A stretch of DNA of 43,437 nucleotides from Synechococcus sp. MED850 (GTDB lineage: Bacteria > Cyanobacteriota > Cyanobacteriia > PCC-6307 > Cyanobiaceae), in the NCBI GenBank assembly GCA_002700765.1, contig PAEP01000054.1, positions 5,240-48,676 on the forward strand, given 5' to 3'. Positions 34,909 to 43,437 of the stretch are shown here, piece after piece. A program made the translations under genes and the position numbers. Every line of letters starts with the position of its first letter. The stretch's first letter is position 1. Under the pieces are notes generated by a model, which searched no databases, had not been told where the DNA came from, and saw only the letters and a program-made list of their open reading frames with translations.

Positions 34909-36171
34909 TCAGGCACCTCCAGCAGAAAGAAGAATCACTTCACTGGCGGACTGCGCTTCTGCCATGCCGTCGTCCACACTTTGCTGGCCCGTGAAAATGG
35001 AACTGAGACGACGTTGCAGAACATCGCTCAGCTGGGCATACAGCGGGGTGGGTGGACGAACAGTCGCCACGGCAAGGGCACGGTCAATGTCCGGTAAAAC
35101 AGGTGAAATCCTGACCATCTCCTGATCGTGAAACAGGGAGGACAGAGTGGGGGTGTAGCCCTGATGTTTGAAGCGCTCGCGCTGGGCTTCCTCGGAGGTG
35201 AGGTATCGAATCGCTTCCACGGCACTCTCCTTGTGAGCTGAACCCTTCATCAGCGAAAGCCCCCAGCTGCCGAGTGTTGCCCGGGGTGTCAGCCCAGGTT
35301 CAGAAACCATCGTTGTGACAGCAACGTTGCCGCGAACGGAACTGTCGTCCTTTTGCAGTTCTGCATAGGCGTAGGGCCAGTTGCGCATGAAGGCGGCATC
35401 GCCGGCTTTGAAGCTCTGCAGACTTTCCGACTCGGCGTAGTTGGTCACGGCCTTTGGACTGATTCCTGTTTCGATCAGGGACTCAAGCCAGCTGGCTGCC
35501 GCCTTTGCTGCAGGACTGGTGAGGTCAGGTCGACCTGTGGCCGGATCCAGCCAGGTTCCACCAAAGCCGTTGATCACTTCGAGGAAATCACAGCTCAAGC
35601 CTTCGTATTGGCGTCCCTGCCAGACGAAACCTTCGTTCACAACCCCGCTTTCCTGAAGTTGACGACTGATCTGAATGAGGTCGTCCGGAGTTTTCGGAGG
35701 CTCGGTCATGAGGTCGGTTCGCCAATAGAGCAAACCAACATCCGCCACAAGTGGCCATCGGTAGAGATGTCCGTCGTAACTGTTGCCGAGTCGGGCACCC
35801 TCTTGCAACACCTCCTGCTGCGCCTCGTCAAACCAGCCTTCGAGAGGCTCCAGCCAGCCTGCTTCGGCGTACTTCGGCAACCAGGTGACGTCCATCAGCA
35901 AGACGTCGTAGGGGGAGTTCCCCAGGAGAAGACTGCTGATGGCAAGGTCTGAAATGGATTCCGTCTGCAACGGACCCTTGGTGATCTCCAGCCGGATCCG
36001 TCCCTGATGAGAGCTATTGAAACGATCGACCAGCGGAGCAGAAGCATCCGCGAAGGAGGCCGGCATCAGGATGTTTACCGACTGTTCACGGGCCGGTGTT
36101 GACAAGGCCAGCCCGCAGCCGAGAACCAGCAGAAGCAGAAGCCCAAGCAGCAGGCGCCGGCCCTGTTTCAT
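34909..36171 (-). CDS. ggtB: Glucosylglycerol-binding lipoprotein GgtB
   Basis: This 420-aa substrate-binding protein has a signal peptide with a lipobox ending at C19 (LLLVLGC), so it should be a lipoprotein in the periplasm. Sugar-binding features include VNILMPASFADASAPLVDRFNSSH, WLDPATGRPDLTSPAAKAAASWL, and the MRNWPYAYAEL stretch. It is tightly linked: stop adjacent to ggtC and start ATG 36171 overlapping the ggpS stop by 4 nt. That linkage is the main support for the glucosylglycerol call. Confidence 0.9.
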   Translation of the reverse strand: MKQGRRLLLGLLLLLVLGCGLALSTPAREQSVNILMPASFADASAPLVDRFNSSHQGRIRLEITKGPLQTESISDLAISSLLLGNSPYDVLLMDVTWLPKYAEAGWLEPLEGWFDEAQQEVLQEGARLGNSYDGHLYRWPLVADVGLLYWRTDLMTEPPKTPDDLIQISRQLQESGVVNEGFVWQGRQYEGLSCDFLEVINGFGGTWLDPATGRPDLTSPAAKAAASWLESLIETGISPKAVTNYAESESLQSFKAGDAAFMRNWPYAYAELQKDDSSVRGNVAVTTMVSEPGLTPRATLGSWGLSLMKGSAHKESAVEAIRYLTSEEAQRERFKHQGYTPTLSSLFHDQEMVRISPVLPDIDRALAVATVRPPTPLYAQLSDVLQRRLSSIFTGQQSVDDGMAEAQSASEVILLSAGGA

Positions 36172-37664
36172 GAGACGACTGGTTCTGGAAATCCAGACAG
36201 CTGTTCTTCAGCCCAGTCCTTCACGGTGTAGTTCTCAACGGCAGTGCTCATGCGACCCATGCGATCCCGTTGCTCGTCTTCCGGCATGGCGAGCGCCGTT
36301 TCGATGGCTTCGTCCATGCGTCGGTTGGAATAGGGATTGGTGAGCACGGCTCCATCAAGCACAACGGACGCACCGGTGAATTCAGACAGGACCAGGACGC
36401 CTCCGCGGTTGCGGCGAGCGGCGGCATACTCTTTTGCGACCAGATTCAGACCGTCGCGCAGTGGAGTGATCCAGCAGACGTCGGCGTGACTGAACCAAGC
36501 GATCATTTCGTCGTAGGGAATGCGACGGGTTGAGAACCGCACCGGTACCCAATCGATCTGACTGAACCGTCCGTTGATGCGACCCGCCATCTCCTCGATG
36601 GAGCGCTGCGTGTCCTCATAGATCTTCATTCCACTGGCTGCCGCTACGCAGGCCAACATCAGAACAACTTCTCCATGTAGATCAGTGCGACGTTCAAGCA
36701 ATCGTTCAAAGGCAAGAAGAAGTTCTTCGTTCCCTTTTGTGTAGTCAACACGGCTGGCAGAAAGAATGAGTTTGCGACCTTTTTTTGTGTCCTGGACGAT
36801 CAACTCTCCATGGTTTTCGACGGAAGCACTCCATGTGAGCTCCTGAATCACATCAGGAGATGTACCAACGGGAGAGCTCAGCAATTGAATCCTGCGGTTG
36901 TTGTATTGAAGCCAGTCCGTCACTGTGGATTCGGATAATGCTGTCCCGACAGGGATAAACTTTTGATCGACTGGTTTTTTCGGACCGCGCTCAGCACCGA
37001 CAAGGGTGCTTGCCGCTCGAGCGAAATTTTCGGTGTATCGCGGAATATGGAAACCGACCACGTCACAGCAGAGCAGGCTTTCCAGGATTTGTTCTCGCCA
37101 GGGAAGAATGGCGAAAACATCATTGCTTGGGAAAGGTGTGTGATGAAAAAATGCGATTTTCAGATCGGGGCGCTGCTGTCTGAGATATCCAGGTGCGAGC
37201 CACAAGTTGTAATCGTGAACCCAAACCGTGGCTCCCTCAGCCGCTTCGCGACATGCCGCTTCGGCGAAACGTCGGTTGACATCCTCAAAGATCCCCCAGT
37301 CAGCGTTGTTGACATTGAAGTGGGTAGGAAAGGTGTGGAGAATCGGCCAGAAGGATTCCTTTGAGGTGACGTGATAAAAGCTGGATATTTCGGTGTCATG
37401 TAGCGGAATTCTTCTCAAGGTGAATTGAGAAGGGTCTTGCATTTCAATTCGCTCATCATCCACACGCGCTGGATTATCAACCCTTCTCCATGCAATCCAA
37501 GTGCCATCACTCTGGCTCCGAAAAAGATTTCTCAGAGTGGGAATAATTCCGTTGGGGCTTTTCTGATCTTTCCAGATTCTTTGGCCGTGGGAGTCCTTCC
37601 CTTCGTCAAAGGGCGTCCGATGATAAAGAATAATAAATGAACTTCGCCCTTCGTCGCTTGCCAT
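36168..37664 (-). CDS. ggpS: Glucosylglycerol-phosphate synthase GgpS
   Basis: GgpS joins ADP-glucose to glycerol 3-phosphate, the first step in making the salt-protective solute glucosylglycerol. The 498-aa GT20-type enzyme (trehalose-phosphate-synthase fold) shows FIILYHRTPFDEGKDSHGQRIW, WKDQKSPNGIIPTLRNLF, VWVHDYNLWLAPGYLRQQRPDLKIAFFHHTPFPSNDVFAILPWR, LILSASRVDYTKGNEELL and ITPLRDGLNLVAKEYAAARR, with the LNLVAKEY glucose-donor motif. ATG 37664 is chosen; GTG 37679 adds five residues. It overlaps ggtB by 4 nt. No glucosylglycerol-phosphate phosphatase gene is seen in the window. Confidence 0.95.
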   Translation of the reverse strand: MASDEGRSSFIILYHRTPFDEGKDSHGQRIWKDQKSPNGIIPTLRNLFRSQSDGTWIAWRRVDNPARVDDERIEMQDPSQFTLRRIPLHDTEISSFYHVTSKESFWPILHTFPTHFNVNNADWGIFEDVNRRFAEAACREAAEGATVWVHDYNLWLAPGYLRQQRPDLKIAFFHHTPFPSNDVFAILPWREQILESLLCCDVVGFHIPRYTENFARAASTLVGAERGPKKPVDQKFIPVGTALSESTVTDWLQYNNRRIQLLSSPVGTSPDVIQELTWSASVENHGELIVQDTKKGRKLILSASRVDYTKGNEELLLAFERLLERRTDLHGEVVLMLACVAAASGMKIYEDTQRSIEEMAGRINGRFSQIDWVPVRFSTRRIPYDEMIAWFSHADVCWITPLRDGLNLVAKEYAAARRNRGGVLVLSEFTGASVVLDGAVLTNPYSNRRMDEAIETALAMPEDEQRDRMGRMSTAVENYTVKDWAEEQLSGFPEPVVS

Positions 37665-37685
37665 TTCGATCACACTCACTCTGCA

Positions 37686-37705
37686 CCACCATTCTCGAAT
37701 GGTGG
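37686..37705. promoter_or_regulatory. Near-perfect palindrome in the ggpS leader
   Basis: CCACCATTC (37686-37694) and GAATGGTGG (37697-37705) are inverted repeats with a 2-nt centre, in the 48 nt between the prxQ-like stop and the ggpS ATG. No T run follows on the minus strand. It may be an operator or an RNA hairpin near the ribosome-binding region. Confidence 0.5.
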
Positions 37706-37712
37706 GAATTTG

Positions 37713-38273
37713 TCAAACAGGGGTGTTGTTCTGCAGATTCCTCAGCGCATCAAGCACCTCAGCAGCGTGTCCGCTGGGCCGGACAGCAACCCAGCGCTGG
37801 CGCAGTATGCCTTGTGGATCAATCAAAAACGTGTGGCGAAGTGAATAAGGTGCCATCCAAGAACCATATGCCTTGCTGACAACGCCATCGGGATCGGAGA
37901 GCAGCGGGAAGTTCAGCTCTTCACTGGCACAAAACGATTCATGGTCGTCGACGCTGTCTGCACTCACCCCGATCACTTCGGCATCTGCATCAAGAAACGT
38001 TTGATGCAACGTTTGAAATCCACGTGCTTCTATCGTGCAACCTCCAGTGAAATCTCGTGGATAAAAATAGATTGCGAGCCATTTTCCTTTGAAATCGCTC
38101 AGCCCCCAATTCTGACGTTCGGGCTGGAGCCGGCTGGAACCCGGCAGATCAAAGGTTGGAACGGGTTCACCTTCGACGAGAGCAACACCACCAAGTGCTT
38201 TGACTGAACGTGGATTGAAGCCAAGTGTTCCTATGAGTAGGGCTGCGCCCGTTAGAAGTTCGCGACGACGCAC
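37713..38273 (-). CDS. Exported PrxQ/Bcp-type peroxiredoxin lacking the resolving cysteine position
   Basis: This 186-aa protein has a twin-arginine-like N-terminus (MRRRELLTGAALLIGTLG), so it may be exported to the lumen or periplasm. The thioredoxin-fold core is present: FYPRDFTGGCTIEARGFQ (peroxidatic C79), VIGVSADSVDDHESF and LLSDPDGVVSKAYG. Typical PrxQ/Bcp proteins have a resolving Cys five residues after the first; here that position is R84. The only other Cys is C115. It may act as a 1-Cys enzyme. It starts 16 nt after rpmB and ends just upstream of ggpS. Confidence 0.88.
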   Translation of the reverse strand: MRRRELLTGAALLIGTLGFNPRSVKALGGVALVEGEPVPTFDLPGSSRLQPERQNWGLSDFKGKWLAIYFYPRDFTGGCTIEARGFQTLHQTFLDADAEVIGVSADSVDDHESFCASEELNFPLLSDPDGVVSKAYGSWMAPYSLRHTFLIDPQGILRQRWVAVRPSGHAAEVLDALRNLQNNTPV

Positions 38274-38289
38274 ATCAAAAAGTCAATGC

Positions 38290-38526
38290 TCAAATTTTAG
38301 CCAGATTGATCCCCAGAGATTTGGCGTAGGCACCAAGACCTTTCTTCTGAATGGTTTTCAGAGCACGCGTTGTGATTCGTAGATTCACCCACCGCTTCCC
38401 CTCAGCCCACCACAGCCTGCGTTGCTGCAGATTGGCCTGCTGAAGCTTCTTGGTTCGGATGTGGGAATGGCTCACAGCCATGCCGTTGTTGGCGCGAGCG
38501 CCCGTGAGCTGACACACCCGAGACAT
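38290..38526 (-). CDS. rpmB: 50S ribosomal protein L28
   Basis: This 78-aa protein has the L28 signatures [27 protein letters not shown] and [32 protein letters not shown] 38526 gives the normal length. It lies between htpG and the peroxiredoxin on the same strand; an unusually long hairpin (38552-38583) stands about 26 nt upstream of its start and may control it. No rpmG is adjacent. Confidence 0.96.
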   Translation of the reverse strand: MSRVCQLTGARANNGMAVSHSHIRTKKLQQANLQQRRLWWAEGKRWVNLRITTRALKTIQKKGLGAYAKSLGINLAKI

Positions 38527-38551
38527 AATCCAGTCGTCCTGTTGACTTGAC

Positions 38552-38583
38552 GTTGTTTGGCTCTGAAACCAGAACCAAACAAC
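38552..38583. promoter_or_regulatory. Long hairpin between htpG and rpmB
   Basis: GTTGTTTGG (38552-38560) pairs with CCAAACAAC (38575-38583); inside, after one mismatch, TCTG (38562-38565) pairs with CAGA (38570-38573) around the loop AAAC. In total 13 pairs. On the minus strand no T run follows, so a classic terminator is unlikely; a leader or attenuator for rpmB, or an mRNA 3' end of htpG, is possible. Confidence 0.5.
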
Positions 38584-38603
38584 CACCATATCAAAGAGCA
38601 GCC

Positions 38604-40508
38604 CTAGAGAGACCGTTGCATCAGGGCACCCATCAGCTCTGCGCTTCGGGTTTGATAGCCCGCCAGTTCATTGGGTTCCAAGCCGCCGACACCAAGACGC
38701 GCCATGTCATAGAGGTGTCGGCCGAGATCCTTGGCCAGTTGCTCGGTTGGAGATGTTTCTCCACTTCCGATCAGCACCGATCCTGATTTCAATTTGAGCA
38801 ACCCTTCCACCAAGGGATGGCGACGGTTCACCATCAGAACGTGATGGTCTGGCAGTCCTGGCAGCCTTTGTTCCATCAGGGCGCCCATGTCGTTGAGTCG
38901 TCGCATCTGCTCCGGCAACAGAATCATTGCCGGCGGAGCATTGTCGGCCTTGAGGGCCTGCACCTGGATGGTGATCTTGTCGTTGTTGAGCGCTTCCTTC
39001 AGCAAGCTGCGCAATGTCTCGGTCTGTGTGGCACCGTCCTGATCCGAGAGTTCCGGTTGTTCATCCTGAAAACTGTCGTCCAATTCAGCATCCACACGTT
39101 GAAATTTCAGTTCTTCGTGGCGATGTTCCAACCAGGGGATGAACTGGGTGTCGATGACGGTTTCCAGCTTGAGGACTTCAGCTCCCTGTGATGTCCAGAG
39201 ATTTAAAGCGCCGGCCTGAGCCACGTCGTCGGTGCTGTACAGAATTCTGTTGTCAGCCTCACTGGACAACCTCGAGCGATAACCCTCCAGGGTGGTGAAT
39301 GATCGTCCAGCGGCACCGATCGGATCCGGAGCGTCACCCGAACCCGGCTCTGCTGTGGTTCCGAACAGAATCAGTTCTGCCACCTGATCTGCGAATTTCT
39401 CGTCTTCCATCGCACCGATTTTCACGAACGGTGCGAGTGCTTCCCATGCCTCTGCATAAGCAGCGGGATCATCCTGCTTGAGGCTGCGCAGTCGATCAGC
39501 GACCTTTTTGGCGACAAAATTTCCGATTGATCGCACACGTCGATCTGTTTGCAGGGCACTGCGACTCACATTCAATGGGATGTCCGGTGAATCGATCACC
39601 CCTCGCAAAGGCAGCAAATAACGGGGAACAACTTCTTTAATTGAATCGCTGACGAAGACCTGATTGCAATACAGCTTGATTTCCCCTTTTTCCCAGTCAG
39701 CACGACCGCTTTGCTTGGGGAAGAACAGGATCCCCTGAAGGTTGTAGGGATAGTCCGTGTTCAAGTGAACCCATAGAAGCGGATCACCTTGGAATGGGTA
39801 CAAGTATTGATAAAGATCGATGTAATCCTGGTCTGAAAGGTCGCGAGCACTCTTCCGCCAAGGTGCTTCCCGTTTGTTGACCGTTTCTCCCTCCAACATC
39901 ACAGGGACGGTCATGAAGTCGCAATATGTGTTGATCAGCGTGCGAATCCGTGCCGGTTCCAGATATTCAAGTTCCTCTTCCATCAGATGCAAAATGACAT
40001 CCGTTCCCGCCTCGTCGCGTTCGGCGGCGTTCAGGCTGAAATTTGGAGAGCCGTCACAACTCCAGCAGACAGATTCACTGTCCGGACGAGCGGATCGCGT
40101 TACCAGTTCGACACGATCCGCCACCATGAAACTGGAATAGAAGCCAAGGCCAAAATGGCCGATGATGGCATCACTCTCTTGCTTGTATTTCTCGAGAAAG
40201 TCTTCAGCACTCGAGAAAGCAACCTGATTGATGTATCGCTTCACCTCATCGGCTGTCATGCCGATGCCGTTGTCAGTGATCTTGAGTGTCTTTGCCTCCC
40301 GGTCAACGCTGATTCGAATCGCTCCTTCATCAGCTTCACTGCAGTCTCCTGCCATGGCGGCCATCCGGCGCTTGTTAATGGCGTCGACACCGTTACTCAC
40401 CAGTTCCCTGAGGAACACTTCATGGCCTGAATAGACGGCCTTCTTGATGATCGGGAAGATGTTTTCGGTGTGGATCTGAATCTGACCCTGCTCCTCCATC
40501 ACCGACAT
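38604..40508 (-). CDS. htpG: Molecular chaperone HtpG (Hsp90)
   Basis: This 634-aa protein carries Hsp90 features: [40 protein letters not shown], the ATP-binding [19 protein letters not shown] (D, GxG), [19 protein letters not shown] (second ATP-lid region), and [19 protein letters not shown]. It is a homodimeric stress chaperone; in cyanobacteria it also affects phycobilisome assembly. ATG 40508 is chosen; ATG 40499 is an alternative. rpmB follows downstream on the same strand. An 86-bp gap with a weak 5-bp hairpin (40542-40556) separates it from the ferredoxin gene upstream. Confidence 0.96.
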   Translation of the reverse strand: MSVMEEQGQIQIHTENIFPIIKKAVYSGHEVFLRELVSNGVDAINKRRMAAMAGDCSEADEGAIRISVDREAKTLKITDNGIGMTADEVKRYINQVAFSSAEDFLEKYKQESDAIIGHFGLGFYSSFMVADRVELVTRSARPDSESVCWSCDGSPNFSLNAAERDEAGTDVILHLMEEELEYLEPARIRTLINTYCDFMTVPVMLEGETVNKREAPWRKSARDLSDQDYIDLYQYLYPFQGDPLLWVHLNTDYPYNLQGILFFPKQSGRADWEKGEIKLYCNQVFVSDSIKEVVPRYLLPLRGVIDSPDIPLNVSRSALQTDRRVRSIGNFVAKKVADRLRSLKQDDPAAYAEAWEALAPFVKIGAMEDEKFADQVAELILFGTTAEPGSGDAPDPIGAAGRSFTTLEGYRSRLSSEADNRILYSTDDVAQAGALNLWTSQGAEVLKLETVIDTQFIPWLEHRHEELKFQRVDAELDDSFQDEQPELSDQDGATQTETLRSLLKEALNNDKITIQVQALKADNAPPAMILLPEQMRRLNDMGALMEQRLPGLPDHHVLMVNRRHPLVEGLLKLKSGSVLIGSGETSPTEQLAKDLGRHLYDMARLGVGGLEPNELAGYQTRSAELMGALMQRSL

Positions 40509-40594
40509 GCTTTCAATCCGAAAATTCGACACTAGGGATCCGAGCCACTAGGGCTCAAGCCATGCTTCGGGCGGGGTCTCCGTACCTTTTCGGA

Positions 40595-40819
40595 TCAGCC
40601 GGCTTTCTGGAGCTCCGGTCGTTCCTCGGCCAGGATGGCGCCCTCAACCGGACAGACCTGAAGACAGATGCCGCAATCGATGCACGTGTCGAAATTGATC
40701 CAGTAGAAGTCCGTGCCTTTGCTGTTCTTGCCCTTCCCCTGGTCGATGCAGGCAACCGGGCAGGCATCAACGCAGTCAGCGACTCCCTCGCACACGTCCG
40801 AAACAATGGTGTGAGGCAT
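40595..40819 (-). CDS. Bacterial-type ferredoxin, probably [3Fe-4S][4Fe-4S]
   Basis: This 74-aa protein has two iron-sulfur motifs. The second is complete (CIDCGICLQVCP). The first reads CEGVADCVDACPVAC, where Val stands in place of the second Cys of the usual CxxCxxCxxxCP, followed by an extra Cys four residues after the last. That is the pattern of seven-iron ferredoxins, with a [3Fe-4S] centre. It probably carries electrons in a redox pathway, partner unknown. It starts 24 nt downstream of hisZ on the same strand. Confidence 0.88.
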   Translation of the reverse strand: MPHTIVSDVCEGVADCVDACPVACIDQGKGKNSKGTDFYWINFDTCIDCGICLQVCPVEGAILAEERPELQKAG

Positions 40820-40843
40820 GAAACGGAAGAAACCGTCGGGATC

Positions 40844-42022
40844 TTAGGGATCAATCCAATCGAGCTGGAGCCCACCACGGTTCTGCGCCAATTGTTCGGC
40901 ACTGCCGCGATCGGCAACGGGTGTGAGCTCCACCAGCGCCCGTATGCCGCGCTGGTGCCAACTGAGCTGTCGTTCAAATGCGGTTTCGAGCGTGGTTCCT
41001 GAGGCAAAGGCCACAAGAACGGACGTCGGTTTCGCTTCAGCCGCTGACAGCTCGCTCAACAATTCCCGGATCGGGTCGATCGCGAAGCCGAACCCGACAC
41101 CGGCTGCACCATCGCCTGTGCCTCCGCATCGACGCACAAGCTCGTCGTATCTCCCCCCGCGGGCGACCACCACAGGCGCTGCCTTCCCCTGACAAACCAG
41201 CTGAAACACCAGACCCGTGTAGAGCTCGAACACCGGTTGAAAGGTTGCATCCAGCTGAATCGACATGCCCTGCCGTTGTGCCGCAGGTTCCAGAAGATCC
41301 ATCATGCGCCGGAGTTGGGTGAACACCGGACGGGCCCCAAACCTCTGTTCAAGCATGGAGAGCTGCGAGGAAGGTTTGCCCCGGCTGTCAAGCATCGCCA
41401 GAAGCGATTGCTTGTCCTGTGTCGGGAGATCCATTGATTCGATCGACAGGCGGTCGAAACGGATCAATGCTGATCGAATGGCGGCCTGAACCCTGCCGCT
41501 GTAAGGCTGGAGCACGAGATCCATCAGAGCCGTGTGACCGATGAGCAGCTGTGGTCTGTGTTCATCGGCCAGCTCGAGCGTTTCAACAGCAGCGATCAGC
41601 AGGGAGAGCAGCTCCATCTCCGCTTCGATGCCTTTCACGCCAACCAGTTCAACTCCGCTTTGCAGGGTTTCCTCAATGCACAAGCCGCCCTCATCGGCGG
41701 ATCGGCCCTGAAACACCGTCCCCGATGCCCACAATCTGAGCGGCCTGGGCCTTGATGCGAGACGGGTGCAGGCGGCCCGCGCGATCGAGGCGGTCATTTC
41801 CGGTCTCAGACCAAGCGGCTCATCGGCGACCAGACGCACAATGTCACCACTGTTGATGGCGCCACCGGCCATCAGTGTGTCGAGTCGCTCCACACGAGGC
41901 GGCGAGACTTCGTCGTAGCCCCACAGGCGGTACACCGCAGCAAGCCGTTCACTGAGCAATCGATTGTTCTCAACCTGGCGTGGATTGAGATCCCTTGCTC
42001 CAGCGGCCGGTTGCAGCGCCAT
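40844..42022 (-). CDS. hisZ: ATP phosphoribosyltransferase regulatory subunit HisZ
   Basis: HisZ is a catalytically inactive class-II tRNA-synthetase-like protein that activates short HisG. The 392-aa protein has the HisS/HisZ core [36 protein letters not shown] (motif 2 region), [35 protein letters not shown] and [16 protein letters not shown]. The length and lack of an anticodon-binding domain separate it from HisRS. It lies between the monophosphatase (22-nt gap) and the ferredoxin (24-nt gap). HisG is not in the window. Confidence 0.9.
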   Translation of the reverse strand: MALQPAAGARDLNPRQVENNRLLSERLAAVYRLWGYDEVSPPRVERLDTLMAGGAINSGDIVRLVADEPLGLRPEMTASIARAACTRLASRPRPLRLWASGTVFQGRSADEGGLCIEETLQSGVELVGVKGIEAEMELLSLLIAAVETLELADEHRPQLLIGHTALMDLVLQPYSGRVQAAIRSALIRFDRLSIESMDLPTQDKQSLLAMLDSRGKPSSQLSMLEQRFGARPVFTQLRRMMDLLEPAAQRQGMSIQLDATFQPVFELYTGLVFQLVCQGKAAPVVVARGGRYDELVRRCGGTGDGAAGVGFGFAIDPIRELLSELSAAEAKPTSVLVAFASGTTLETAFERQLSWHQRGIRALVELTPVADRGSAEQLAQNRGGLQLDWIDP

Positions 42023-42044
42023 GGATGGAACGTTCAGCGTGAAC

Positions 42045-42932
42045 TCAGGATCCCACGGCCGTGAGATGGGGAGCCCCGAAACTGGCTCCGCTGAGGGGCT
42101 GGACGCTTGCCAGCTGTTCCACCATCAAGGGATGCAGTGCTGGACCACTGGCCAGAATCCGACCACTGCTGATATCAAACGCCTCGCCTCGGTACCCGGT
42201 GACGGTTCCACCAGCCAGTTCCACCAGCGCAACACCAGCAGCGAGATCCCAGGGCGCTAAGCCCCGTTCCCAGTAACCGTCCTGGCGACCGCAGGCGACG
42301 AAGGCCAGATCAACCGCTGCCGCGCCACCGCGGCGAACACCATGGGTTCGATGGGTGAACCAGCAGAACTCGGCGTAATTGTTGTCCAATCGGTTCTGGC
42401 GGTCGTAAGCAAAACCCGTGACCAGAAGTGCGTCCTGCAGAGCACTGCAGGGACTCACCTTGATCGGTCGTCCATTGCAGAAGACACCATGGCCTGGTGC
42501 ACCCCAGAAGGTCTCCTTCAGAAAGGGAACTGCGATGGCACCAAGGATTGGTTGCTGCTTCCAAGTCAGCCCGATCGATGTGGCAAAAAACGGATAACCA
42601 TGGGCGAAGTTGGTGGTTCCATCCAAAGGATCAACACACCAACGCAGACCATCCTGGGCGCCTTTGGCACCACTCTCCTCAGCCAAAACAGCAATATCCG
42701 GTGTGCTTGCCTTCAACGCCTCGAGAACGACAGCTTCTGCGGCGAGATCGGCATTGGTCACCAGATCTCCCATCCGTCCCTTGCTCTCAACGGATGCCAA
42801 TTGTCCGTAGTGGTTCATCAGCTCCTGACCACCGAGTTCCGCCGTGGTCCGGGCGATCTCCATCAGCGTCTCCAGCTCGCCGTCACTGAGTCCGGCGGCC
42901 TGTGCGCTGTCTGTACAGATGGTGGTTCCCAT
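42045..42932 (-). CDS. Inositol monophosphatase family protein
   Basis: This 295-aa protein has metal-binding motifs of the IMPase family: LAEESGAKG (Glu), [24 protein letters not shown] (D-P-L-D-G-T), and the C-terminal [22 protein letters not shown]. It should dephosphorylate inositol or a related phosphate; in picocyanobacteria a role in histidinol-phosphate or other phosphoester hydrolysis is possible since hisZ is next to it, but that is inference. ATG 42932 begins 3 nt after the ferredoxin stop. Confidence 0.9.
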   Translation of the reverse strand: MGTTICTDSAQAAGLSDGELETLMEIARTTAELGGQELMNHYGQLASVESKGRMGDLVTNADLAAEAVVLEALKASTPDIAVLAEESGAKGAQDGLRWCVDPLDGTTNFAHGYPFFATSIGLTWKQQPILGAIAVPFLKETFWGAPGHGVFCNGRPIKVSPCSALQDALLVTGFAYDRQNRLDNNYAEFCWFTHRTHGVRRGGAAAVDLAFVACGRQDGYWERGLAPWDLAAGVALVELAGGTVTGYRGEAFDISSGRILASGPALHPLMVEQLASVQPLSGASFGAPHLTAVGS

Positions 42933-42935
42933 GGT

Positions 42936-43319
42936 TTAGTCCTTCCAGGTTTCCAGTTCCTCCAGGGGAATCTCCCTGGTGGTGGAGCCTTTGCCGAAGT
43001 AACGGCCGAACTGGAGTTCGTAAACTTCATCCTCATCTTGGGTCTCTGCTTCCAGAGGTCCTGTGGCCCGGGCAACACAGAGCAGGCCATACCCCTGCTG
43101 GCGCAGATTCTTCGATAAGCCCATCGCCTCCTGTTGATCGATCGAGCCGTCGAGCACCCTCACAGCGCAGGTTGTGCAGCAGCCGTTGCGGCAAGAGAAG
43201 GGCAGGGGATCCCCCTGCAATTCAAAACTGCGCAGGATGTACTCCCCTTCCGGGACGTCGTGGCTGATCGTGCGGTTTTCCTGGCGCCAGTGAATCGTGA
43301 TCCTGTGCCTGGGGCGCAT
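42936..43319 (-). CDS. Plant-type [2Fe-2S] ferredoxin with C-terminal extension (FdC2-like)
   Basis: This 127-aa ferredoxin has the cluster ligands C43, C48, C51 and C81 in CRNGCCTTC and the later LLCVARATG. The C-terminal tail (DEDEVYELQFGRYFGKGS) is the conserved extension of FdC2, a low-abundance ferredoxin of cyanobacteria and chloroplasts needed for growth. It starts at ATG 43319, 55 bp from the divergent tRNA-Ser. The next gene follows after 3 nt. Confidence 0.86.
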   Translation of the reverse strand: MRPRHRITIHWRQENRTISHDVPEGEYILRSFELQGDPLPFSCRNGCCTTCAVRVLDGSIDQQEAMGLSKNLRQQGYGLLCVARATGPLEAETQDEDEVYELQFGRYFGKGSTTREIPLEELETWKD

Positions 43320-43374
43320 TCGGCCTCGTTGGAAACGTCCTGCTACATTCGCATCTGCCCCACGTCATGCCGGT

Positions 43375-43437
43375 GGAGAGCTGGCCGAGTGGTCGAAGGC
43401 GCAGCACTGGAAATGCTGTATAGGGGCAACTCTATCG
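43375..43437 (+). tRNA. tRNA-Ser (GGA), truncated by the right window edge
   Basis: GGAGAGCTGGCCGAGTGG starts the acceptor and D arm. The anticodon arm has stem CAGCA/TGCTG with loop CTGGAAA, giving anticodon GGA (reads UCC/UCU). A long variable arm begins (TATAGGGGCAACTCTATCG), as in class II tRNA-Ser. The T arm and 3' acceptor lie beyond the window. Confidence 0.95.

Noticed and set aside
1..43437. CRISPR array, insertion sequence or prophage
   Set aside because: No regular spaced repeats, no transposase-like protein and no phage structural genes; the lambda-like lysozyme stands alone.

Overview
The window is chromosomal DNA from a marine picocyanobacterium, most likely a Synechococcus of the oceanic clade. 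The evidence is the gene set: PetN, PsaK, Psb29/Thf1, Psb32-like TPM protein, cyanobacterial FtsH and ClpP, a bacterial-type and a plant-type ferredoxin, DUF2499/DUF3593/DUF2256/DUF2103 proteins, and a complete glucosylglycerol synthesis and uptake cluster (ggpS-ggtBCDA), the compatible-solute signature of marine Synechococcus. Coding density is very high, with many 1-4 nt stop/start overlaps, overlapping convergent gene ends and frequent TTG/GTG starts. I see no insertion sequence, prophage or CRISPR array.

Layout. 1-4.8 kb: end of an unknown gene, a ligase-associated MBL exonuclease, a small secreted Cys protein, nadA, then a metallophosphoesterase translationally overlapped with a glycosyltransferase-like gene. 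5.0-12.5 kb: a lambda-R-like (GH104) lysozyme, a TPM/Psb32 protein, a MidA methyltransferase, aroB, an orphan sugar-ABC permease, purK, a structured intergenic region that may encode 6Sa RNA, small genes of unknown or poorly known function and clpS. 12.5-16 kb: petN followed by a 50-aa membrane protein and a large anchored unknown protein in one tight operon, psb29/thf1, clpP fused by overlap to a DUF2256 zinc protein, and a small DUF7219-like gene.

16-29.6 kb: ftsH, a MacB-type permease with pyruvate kinase, a MazG-like pyrophosphatase, a secreted protein, the ilvA-scpB-yggT group, dxs followed by a geranylgeranyl-reductase-like flavoprotein, then DUF2499-DUF3593-psaK and a csaB-like pyruvyl transferase. 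29.6-32.2 kb: a visibly more AT-rich patch with pstS (candidate Pho box) and a CorA transporter.

32.2-43.4 kb: a long series of minus-strand genes, in transcription order fdC2-like ferredoxin, inositol monophosphatase, hisZ, 3Fe/4Fe ferredoxin, htpG, rpmB, prxQ-like peroxiredoxin, ggpS, ggtB, ggtC, ggtD, ggtA. The last five make and recover the osmolyte glucosylglycerol; htpG and the peroxiredoxin upstream are stress functions. A tRNA-Ser(GGA) begins divergently at the right edge and is cut by the window end.

The most noteworthy items are the structured purK-downstream region, the 13-bp tandem repeat that places stops on both strands, the phosphoesterase that needs a non-standard start codon, the petN operon with two undescribed partners, the peroxiredoxin without its resolving cysteine, and palindromes in front of ggpS, rpmB and the lysozyme gene.
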